Notes under the pieces: generated by a model
Told to the model about the DNA's origin: nothing
The model's database searches: none
The model's input: the letters and a program-made list of their open reading frames with translations, nothing else
Program-made: the position numbers and the translations under genes
Source of the DNA: Halichondria panicea
Lineage: Eukaryota; Porifera; Demospongiae; Suberitida; Halichondriidae
Reading direction: 5' to 3'
Length of the DNA: 64,000 nucleotides
NCBI RefSeq assembly: GCF_963675165.1
Contig: NC_087386.1
Coordinates: 1,724,931-1,788,930 of the forward strand
Part shown: one piece after another, positions 56,121 to 64,000 of the stretch
Layout: the number at the start of each line of letters is the position of its first letter
How positions within the stretch are numbered: position 1 is the stretch's first letter

Positions 56121-56249
56121 CTAGAGTCGGCTCTGTAACAAGAGTTCTGGTGATCAAAATTCAACGCTTTTATGATTTTCTGAAAGCTTATAAGGAGCTT
56201 ATCAGATGGTATGCTCAATTCTCAAATTTGGAACGGGCCACAATTTCCC
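56121..56249 (-). repeat. Dispersed repeat, copy 2
   Basis: Reverse-complement relative of 29964-30092, about 129 nt with scattered substitutions, indicating an old interspersed family. Confidence 0.75.
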
Positions 56250-56266
56250 ATTTTCGGAAATGACCA

Positions 56267-56398
56267 TATAACCCATGGTATTTTATTATATAACCCATGG
56301 TATTTTATTATATAACCCATGGTATTTTATTATATAACCCATGGTATTTTATTATATAACCCATGGTATTTTATTATATAACCCATGGTATTTTATTA
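56267..56398. repeat. 22-nt satellite, six copies
   Basis: TATAACCCATGGTATTTTAT... repeats six times almost without change. Confidence 0.95.
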
Positions 56399-56737
56399 GA
56401 CTTGAAATACATCTTAACGAGCTCATTCTAAGTTTTCATGAATTATCGTTTGTACCAACGGAACAAAGTTATGGCCGTTCAAAGATGCTTTATTGAACGC
56501 TGGGTATATTTGGGCATAATTTATTGCATAATAATGGGGGCCGGTACACTACCTGAGTGCATATACTTTAGCTATGTATAATTTATGTTGAAACAGCTAC
56601 TAATGGACACAGTGTGTGTTCAAGGCGTGTACACATGTGGGTTGAATAAACATACAGGTTTAAGAAAGCACACACGCACTTATTAACGAAAAGTACCTGC
56701 ACTCACTCACAATCACTGAGTAAGAGTTCGTTAAGAA

Positions 56738-57577
56738 ATGGATATTATTGTAGTCAGTGCTGTCGCAGTTGGGGTAGTGCTAACTCTAATTCTACTAGTT
56801 ACTATTGCTATTGCTGTTGTCCTGGCAATGTACAACCATCGGCAGAAGAATTCCTTCGATATAGTCCAAAGAGAAGATTTTCCACTCAGCTATGGTGTTA
56901 TGAGAGATGGTACAAATGAGTATGATGATGCAACTTCGATAATGAATAAGATGCATGAAGAGAAAGACCGGGAATCCAATGTGGAAGTGGAAAATGAATT
57001 CTGTATCAAGAACATGTCAACTGGACAGAGCCATACGAGCGGTTACGAAGATGCAAGTACTGAGCTAACTTCCACATTCCAAGTGAATGTCTCCCTGGAA
57101 ACTGAAGAGCCTCCAGTCATTGATAAAACAACAGCCAGCCCTGTGAAATCGCTCAAATCGAAACCCCTCGCCCCTCCAAAACCTTGCAAACCACCCCCCA
57201 CAACTGATGAGAGTCACGTTTATGTTAATAGTGCTTCAGTCATTGATAAAACAACAGCCAGCCCTGAGAAATCGCTCAAATGGAAACCCCCTGCCCCTCC
57301 AAAACCATGCAAACCACCCCCCACAACTGATGACAGTCACATTTATGTTAATAGCGCTCCAGTTATTGATAAAACAACAGCCAGCCCTGAGAAATCGCTC
57401 AAATCGAAACCCCCTGCCCCTCCAAAACCATGCAAACCATCCCCCACGACTGATGAGAGTCACATTTATGTTAATAGCGAAGCAATGCACACAGTCGTGC
57501 AAAACAGTCCCAAACGACCTCCCAAACCCCCCAAACCACCCAAACCATCCAAACCCAGTGCAGCTGTCTTACACTGA
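56738..57577 (+). CDS. Membrane-anchored proline-rich scaffold with three SH3/SH2-ligand repeats
   Basis: A 279-aa single-exon frame. The membrane helix starts almost at the ATG (residues about 3-31), so there is no ectodomain unless 5' exons are missing. The tail carries three 41-residue repeats (123 nt each, 57116-57484), each with PPAPPKPCKPP (SH3-ligand type) and YVNS (Y-x-N, the GRB2 SH2 consensus). A lysine/proline C-terminus (RPPKPPKPPKPSKPS) follows. Other tyrosines sit in SGYEDAS and LSYGVM. By motif logic it would recruit GRB2- or NCK-like adaptors to the membrane after phosphorylation. Neighbours on both sides are also single-pass membrane genes. No homologous family recognised. 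Confidence 0.8.
   Translation: MDIIVVSAVAVGVVLTLILLVTIAIAVVLAMYNHRQKNSFDIVQREDFPLSYGVMRDGTNEYDDATSIMNKMHEEKDRESNVEVENEFCIKNMSTGQSHTSGYEDASTELTSTFQVNVSLETEEPPVIDKTTASPVKSLKSKPLAPPKPCKPPPTTDESHVYVNSASVIDKTTASPEKSLKWKPPAPPKPCKPPPTTDDSHIYVNSAPVIDKTTASPEKSLKSKPPAPPKPCKPSPTTDESHIYVNSEAMHTVVQNSPKRPPKPPKPPKPSKPSAAVLH
57116..57484 (+). repeat. Three in-frame 123-nt coding repeats
   Basis: Units start at 57116, 57239 and 57362. Differences among them are few and mostly conservative, so the duplication is recent or homogenised. Confidence 0.95.
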
Positions 57578-58630
<1,053 letters not shown>

Positions 58631-59389
58631 ATGGAGAAACATTCGAGCATCATCCAGGCCGAAGCCGTTGCCGTGATAGTAGGTCTCATCCTTCTCGCAC
58701 TGGTCATCACAATCGTTATCCTTCTAGTGATTATCTACATAACGAAGCAAAAGATGAAAGAGAGATCACAATTTACAATCCACGTCTCTCGCAACTTCAA
58801 GAACTCGTTTCGAGACAAAGAGACTCCAGTAAGTGATTACGACAGACAATCTCTCAACAATCGACCATTCGATGTGCCAGATCCTCTGACTGAGAGTTTG
58901 GACAATCCACTATACCAGCACACCACCTCATTCACAGGTGCTACTAACGAAGTAGCTATAGCTAGTGCTACTAATGAAGTAGCTACAGCTGGTATTACTA
59001 ATCCACGCAACGAGCAAGGCAACTCTGCTGGTAGTGACGTCTCCATTCCAAGTTTGAAAGAAGTAACTGATTCCGGATCCGTATCGAAACAAGACCTGAC
59101 AGGAAATGATTACCAGGTACCACTACCATCATCTCCTGCCAAACCTGTTGCCCTCCCACGAGGATCAGCCCAACTCGTATCCCCTCGAAGACCCCCTCCC
59201 ATGCTGCCAGTAATAATTAAACCAAAGCCGTACAATGGTTCGTCTGTAAATAAACCACCAGTTCCTGGGAAACCCACAATAGCAACGAAGCCGTCCAAAC
59301 AGCCAGTTCTACCCCCCATTGGGAGACCCCCTGTGGAGAATAAGCCCAATGTCAAACCAAAGCCTAAAGCCTTGCCTCGAAAAATCTAA
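58631..59389 (+). CDS. Single-pass membrane protein with NPxY and proline-rich tail
   Basis: 252 aa from the ATG at 58631. A short polar N-terminus is followed by a long hydrophobic helix (about 10-37) and a basic stop (KQKMKERS). The tail has NPLYQ (NPxY, PTB-domain type), an acidic-neutral linker with an ATNEVA duplication, YQVPLP, and a Pro-rich end (PPVPGKPTIA, QPVLPPIGRPPV, KALPRKI). The exon starts at an acceptor that allows phase 1, the phase used by all Ig exons nearby, so upstream ectodomain exons are possible, though none was found before the (TG)n tract. The 3' coding and flanking sequence is homologous to decayed sequence after the two next copies, showing shared ancestry with the array downstream. 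Confidence 0.78.
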   Translation: MEKHSSIIQAEAVAVIVGLILLALVITIVILLVIIYITKQKMKERSQFTIHVSRNFKNSFRDKETPVSDYDRQSLNNRPFDVPDPLTESLDNPLYQHTTSFTGATNEVAIASATNEVATAGITNPRNEQGNSAGSDVSIPSLKEVTDSGSVSKQDLTGNDYQVPLPSSPAKPVALPRGSAQLVSPRRPPPMLPVIIKPKPYNGSSVNKPPVPGKPTIATKPSKQPVLPPIGRPPVENKPNVKPKPKALPRKI

Positions 59390-59759
59390 CTATCAAACTT
59401 GCGAACATGTTACAATAACATTCTGTATAGTATCTAGTAGCTAAGTTTTTAGAAGTTATGAGAATTGAGCAAACAGAGATTTGATATTAATTTTGTGAGT
59501 TTGTCAAACATTGTGTAAAGTTGTCAAATTAGTGAGGCAGATAATTATGTAAAATGTAAATTATAGCTATCTACCTCAGTACATGCATTGCTGACGTAAA
59601 TCATTCAATTTGTCAATTTGTCAATTCATGCGTACTTTCTATTTTGCATGTCCCATATTGTTTATCTATAATTATAAAAATTCCACTCCCTCTATACCCG
59701 CCTCTCATATACACATGCATGCGCACATTACTAATTCATAATTATGCTGAAGTTGGACT
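59390..59759 (+). other. 3' UTR and spacer of the first array member
   Basis: Related to 60961-61150 and 63300-63560: shared TCGAAATATC, ACAATAACAT, and GCATGTCCCAT blocks. This marks the boundaries of tandem duplication units. Confidence 0.55.
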
Positions 59760-59782
59760 AACAAACTCTAACTGAACAATCG

Positions 59783-60284
59783 CAGAAGGGACAGCCCCTC
59801 TCACTACACCACCCCTCTCACTACACCACCCCCTCCCACTACACCACCCCTTCTCACTACACCACCCCCTCTCACTACACTTACACCACCCCTCTCACTA
59901 CACCACCCCCTCCCACTACACCACCCCTCTCACTACACCACCCCCTCTCACTACACCACCCCCTCTCACTACACCACCCCTCTCACTACACCACCCCTCT
60001 CACTATACCTACACCACCCCTCTCACTACACCACCCCTCTCACTACACCACCCCCTCTCACTACACCACCCCTCCCACTACACCACCCCCTCTCACTACA
60101 CCACCCCTCTCACTACACCACCCCCTCTCACTACACCTACACCACCCCTCTCACTACACCACCCCCTCTCACTACACCACCCCTCTCACTACACCACCCC
60201 CTCCCACTACACCACCCCTCTCACTACACCACCCCTCTCACTACACCACCCCCTCTCACTACACCACCCCCTCTCACTACACTA
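59783..60284 (+). repeat. Thr/Pro minisatellite in the receptor stalk
   Basis: About 28 units of CCCCTCTCACTACACCA type, 17 or 18 nt each depending on the number of C residues, with occasional TACACC insertions. In one frame it reads [10 protein letters not shown]. Because 17-nt units shift frame, the reading frame drifts along the array, but none of the frames appears to gain a stop inside the unit. Confidence 0.92.
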
Positions 60285-60823
60285 CCTGTGACTACTTCTA
60301 ATAATGTTTTGCTACCAACAGTGCATGGATTAGTATCCGTAGTAACTATCCTAGTGATTGTATTACTTCTCCTCATTATCTTCATCGTTTACCTACTGAG
60401 GAATAAGATTAGCAAGATAATACATGTCTTAATATGCTCGACTGAAGCTGTACAAGTACCTAATTCTCTCTCCATACAAGAAAGGGAAGACACCTCAATT
60501 TCTGTACAGGATGTGATATATGAAGATATCGCTGAAAGACGCGACATGTTATTGACAAAGAACGAAGCCTACATGTGTGTGTCGACTTCTAGAAAAATAG
60601 ACAGCCAAAAAATTTACCTTTTACTGAGCAGACCTTTAACATTATCCTGGACTAAATTTGTCGATGTCTTTGTTTACTATTGTATGTATCATTGCTTCGT
60701 ATACGGAAATTTGTTGTGCATTTGTTACATTTACCCTGACACTTTAATTTGTCTATATAGCATTGTGCAACAGCATTTTGAGTTGCTTAGAAATCTCTAT
60801 CAATCTGGGAAATCAATGCTGTT

Positions 60824-60957
60824 TAATAAGCCACCTGTTCTTGGGAAACCCACAATAGGCAGCAATAGAGACGTCCAACAGTTTTACCTCCCTTTGGGAG
60901 ATCCCCTGTGGAGAGTAAGCCCAATGTTAAACCAAAGCCTTGCCTCGAAATATCTCA
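60824..60957 (+). pseudogene. Relic of the proline-rich tail, copy A
   Basis: AATAAGCCACCTGTTCTTGG to CTTGCCTCGAAATATCTCAC aligns with 59247-59390, the coding end of the gene at 58631, with indels that break the frame. Confidence 0.75.
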
Positions 60958-61211
60958 CTATCGGACTTTTCTTGGTATAGCGAAAATGTTATAATAACAT
61001 CCTGTTGTAAACTTCTCACTGTTGACGTCCCTTTGTCCAGATCACTCGATATTCAATATGTCATGCAATTCATAAGTATACCTTCCACTAATAATTCCAT
61101 TCTGCATGTCCCATTCTATAATGAGTATAGCTCTACTTTTAAGTAATACCTCCTCTTGTACTTAGCTAAAGTTGATCTAACAAACTAGCTCTTGTCTTTA
61201 AATGAACAATC

Positions 61212-62960
61212 ATGATTCTATTTCTAACTGCTCTGCTCATCAGTGGCTATTGTGATGCTCTCACTTGTACTCAAACAGGTAACTATAAGTTTAAGTAGCA
61301 TCGAATTATTTTCATACTGTATTCCAACCAATTAGTCCTTCCTACACTGTATCGAGGTCTGTGGTTAGATGGTGATCCTATTACATACAACGATATTCTG
61401 ATCACCTATCCATCAAATTGTACACGGCCAAACGTTCTTGTTAGATTCAGTGTTTGTGAATACAGTGTTGCACTGGGTGACGGGCAATCATTCCATCTCC
61501 TCCTGATCTCAATAGTGCAAGTTATTTCAGACATTTCATTGCTTGGAACAGAGACTCATTGAATAGTTTTATTGACTTTGACCTCACTACAGCAATGGCT
61601 GGGATTACTGCTATAGAGCTCAGTTTCTTGAACAGTCCTGCCAATGGAATCAGTTTACCAGAACCTAGACTATTTGTTATTGAATATGCCCCAGGCTATA
61701 GAGATCGAAACGAAACAAGTATTTCAACCTGGATATTTGATAATCAAGATCTGGCTCAGACAGACAACCAAATCAGAACTATTAGCATTCAGCCATTCCC
61801 ACCACTTAGTGCTACGAACCTCAGAATTAGGTTCCAATTCACAGTGCTTCATGATTTTGATTGGGTCTTTCTGAGTGAAATACGATTTTGCACACAGCCT
61901 CAACCTCCTTTTCAACTTATCAAGGCTGTCATCCTTCAAACACCATCACATATTATTGTTCAGCCGAGCGCAGACGATTTGAGAAGAGGATCAACAGAGT
62001 TAATGTGCACTATTTCCAGTGGAGGTTTGTACACATGGCAGTGGAAGAGCGATAAAAATACAATAGAAATAGAAAAGAAAGGCCACTACACAGTCACCAT
62101 TGGAGACGGAAGTAGAACAACTAAGTTGAGGATAAACAAACTGGACTTCAGTAATGCTGCTAATTATGAATGTATAGCAACAACAACACACGATGTGGAT
62201 TTAAAGAACTCAACAACGTATTTAGTGGAGTTTCCAGGTACGTAAGTATCATACTCACATACTCACCTATTACTGTCCATCCTTTCTAGAGCATGTCGTT
62301 TCCACATCTGGTGTGTGTGGATATCGACACACAGAAGAGGTTACCTTGACCTGTGAACTCCATGGTTACCAGTCATCACTCTCTCCTCCTGTGTGGCTAA
62401 ACACAAATGGCAGTGAAATAACCACCACTACAAAATCAAAATACACCATCACTTCTGGTGAAGGGTTGAACGTAATTGTCTCTGAGAATGGAATTACTAA
62501 CCCGAGTGTGATTGTCATGCTTAGAATTCGAGATCTATCGTTAGCTGATGGAGGTACCTACACGTGTCGTGGTGTCAGAGGAGGGAAAGGTGTCACTCAC
62601 CTTGCCATTTTAGAAGGAATAGCCCCTCCCAGTACACCACCTTTGACCTCGTTAGCACTCAGTAATGTTTTGCTACCTATAGTGTACGGATTAGTATCTA
62701 TAGTAACTCTCCTAGTGATTGCATTACTTCTCCTCATTATCTTCATCGTTTACCTACTGAGGAAGATCAACAAAACAAAGAATTCCTTAATACGCTCGAC
62801 TGAAGCTTTACAAGTACCTAATTCTCTCTCCATACAAGAAAGGGAAGACACCTCAATTTCTGTGCAGGATGTAATATATGAAGAGATTTCCGAAAGACGC
62901 GTCGTGTCATTGACAAAGAATGAAGCCTACGTATGTGTGTCGACTCCTCTAGAAAAATAG
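61212..62960 (+). CDS. Two-Ig receptor with ITIM-like tail; carries a 1-nt frameshift
   Basis: Exons 61212-61278 (signal peptide MILFLTALLISGYCDA), 61336-62237 and 62290-62960. Exon 2 is 902 nt where 903 would keep phase 1-1. Compared with the copy at 63603, one base is missing near 61481-61484, and the frame then meets TGA at 61558-61560. Past that point everything is open. Order: a beta-rich domain of about 185 aa that I do not recognise (possibly galactose-binding-like: LRIRFQFTVLHDFDWVFLSE), an Ig domain (NAANYEC), a second Ig domain (GGTYTCRG), a Pro/Thr stalk, a membrane helix, then a 58-aa tail. The tail has VIYEEI, matching the ITIM consensus, and NEAYVCV 13 residues later. The tail stops at LEK; a decayed proline-rich relic follows. 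The frameshift may be real or an assembly error. Confidence 0.8.
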
Positions 62961-63602
62961 ACAACCAAAAAGTAACTTTTTTTACTTCGTCAATGTGTCT
63001 GTGTTTACTATAGTTTGCATTTATGCAAATCCATTTACCCTTAGACTTTATAGCTGTAAACACCCTGTGTGTTACGTTGTGTGTGTGTATGCACGTACAA
63101 TTGTAGTTTCATTTGAGTTGCTTACAGAAATTCTAGAATGCTGTTAATAAACTACCTGTTCCTGGGAAACCCACAATAGCGACGAAGACGTCCAAATAGC
63201 CAGTTCTACCCCCTGTTAGGAAATCCCCTGTGCATGGAGATTAAGCCCAATGTCATCCCAAAGCCTTTCCTTGCCTCGAAATATATAAGTTGCTTGGTAT
63301 AGCAAACACTTGTTACTCCTTTGAGGTAATGTGATATGTATAGTAGCTAAAAGTTTCCATGCAGAAGAGATCTCATTCATGTACACTGATATTTGTTTTT
63401 AGTTGACGTTATTAGTTCAGTACACGTTGACATCCCATGTGCAGGTCATTCGATTGTCATTTGTCACTCCATTATCTGTCCCATATTTGCTTATCTAATG
63501 TTAGTTCCACCTCATTCTATATCCACCTCTTCTATGTACATGTAGGTCTACATAGCTAATTTGCAAAAGTTGGACTAACAAACTATTGTCTCTTGAACAA
63601 TC
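62961..63602 (+). other. 3' region of the receptor and leader of the next copy
   Basis: Holds a decayed proline-rich tail (63145-63290), then sequence shared with the spacer after the other array members. It ends with the conserved leader AAGTTGGACTAACAAACTAT ... GAACAATC directly before the next ATG. Confidence 0.6.
63145..63290 (+). pseudogene. Relic of the proline-rich tail, copy B
   Basis: AATAAACTACCTGTTCCTGG to CTTGCCTCGAAATATATAAG aligns with 59247-59390. In-frame stops and indels are present (for example CCAAATAGCC for CCAAACAGCC), so it is not coding. Confidence 0.75.
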
Positions 63603-64000
63603 ATGATTCTATTTCTAACTGCTCTGCTCATCAGTGGCTATTGTGATGCTCTCACTTGTAATCAAACTGGTAAGCTTAAGCAGACATTTGAAGACTTATT
63701 TTCATGTTATATTTCAACCGATTAGCCCTTCCTACACTGTATCGAGGTCTGTGGTTAGATGGTGATCCAATTGCATACAACGATGTTCTGATCACCTATC
63801 CATCAAATTGTACACAGCCTAACATTCTTGCTAGATTCACTGTCTGTGATTACAGTGTTGTACTGGGTGATGGAGCAATCATTCCATCTCCTCCTGATCT
63901 CAATAGCTCGAGTTATTTCAGACACTTCATTACTTGGAACAGAGACTCATTGAATAGTTTTATTGACTTTGACCTCACTACAGCAACGGCTGGGATTACT
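63603..64000 (+). CDS. Third copy of the two-Ig receptor, truncated by the window end
   Basis: Exon 1 63603-63669 encodes the same signal peptide. Exon 2 begins at 63726 after CGATTAG and is open to the window end. It encodes the first part of the unrecognised domain (ALPTLYRGLWLDGDPI, SPPDLNSSSYFRHFITW). Unlike the copy at 61212 it has the extra base in GGTGATGGAGCAATC and keeps its frame. Ig domains, membrane helix and tail would lie beyond the window. Confidence 0.8.

Larger units (their letters stand above)
55731..56737. other. Divergent spacer between two membrane-protein genes
   Basis: Contains copy 2 of a dispersed repeat, a 22-nt satellite and a short hairpin (ACCATTCTC ... GAGAATGGT at 55999-56026). 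No gene seen. Confidence 0.5.
59760..60960 (+). pseudogene. Ectodomain-less copy of the Ig receptor
   Basis: The 5' flank (AAGTTGGACTAACAAACTCT, GAACAATC) matches the promoter-leader of the copies at 61212 and 63603. The signal peptide, first domain and both Ig domains are absent. After GAACAATC it resumes at AGAAGG.A.AGCCCCTC, matching the stalk of the 61212 copy, and then enters a minisatellite. Downstream, the membrane helix and ITIM-like tail (VIYEDI, NEAYMCV) are well conserved to about 60590, after which the frame drifts past the homologous stop. No in-frame ATG precedes the membrane helix. It is either a pseudogene or an exon used by splicing from upstream. Confidence 0.65.

Noticed and set aside
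59783-60284. CRISPR or tandem coding gene
   Set aside because: 17/18-nt units without spacers; it is an expanded receptor stalk minisatellite.

Overview
The window looks like nuclear DNA of an early-branching animal, most likely a sponge and probably a demosponge. Genes are split by short to moderate GT-AG introns. Animal-only families are present: receptor tyrosine kinases, a LIM-homeodomain factor, Ig-superfamily receptors. Receptors with two Ig-like domains joined to a tyrosine kinase resemble those reported from the sponge Geodia. Non-coding DNA is full of foldback elements, microsatellites and minisatellites. No bacterial, viral, tRNA, rRNA or CRISPR features were recognised. Species cannot be read from the window.

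Left block (1-8935): three related receptor kinase genes. A minus-strand gene with two Ig domains runs off the left edge. A divergent plus-strand gene has signal peptide, two Ig domains, membrane helix and a kinase resembling the discoidin-domain-receptor (DDR) class. A third, single-exon gene has the same type of kinase but almost no ectodomain.

Middle block (10 kb-46 kb): conserved genes unrelated to each other. In order they are ATG5 (plus, 9 exons, 276 aa), adenosine kinase (minus, intronless), a RapGAP-CNH protein of the GARNL3 type (plus, 20 exons, about 1404 aa), medium-chain acyl-CoA dehydrogenase ACADM (minus, 12 exons, 418 aa) and a LIM-homeodomain gene of the Lhx3/4 class (minus, 5 exons). 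Exon phases were checked by hand and the reading frame closes for each of these. From 46.1 to 52.3 kb no gene is seen, only repeats.

Right block (52-64 kb): a cluster of small single-pass membrane genes. It holds a possible small secreted protein, a mucin-like membrane protein, a membrane protein with three 41-residue repeats that each carry an SH3-ligand-like and a GRB2-SH2-like motif, and a membrane protein with a proline-rich tail. These are followed by a tandem array derived from one receptor design (signal peptide, unrecognised beta-rich domain, two Ig domains, Thr/Pro stalk, membrane helix, ITIM-like tail). One copy has lost its ectodomain to a minisatellite, one carries a 1-nt frameshift and one is cut by the window end. 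Decayed pieces of the proline-rich tail lie in the 3' regions of two copies.

The receptor-rich ends share a theme: variable ectodomains, membrane helices and tyrosine- or proline-motif tails. An expanding cell-surface recognition locus is the most interesting reading, but it is an inference.
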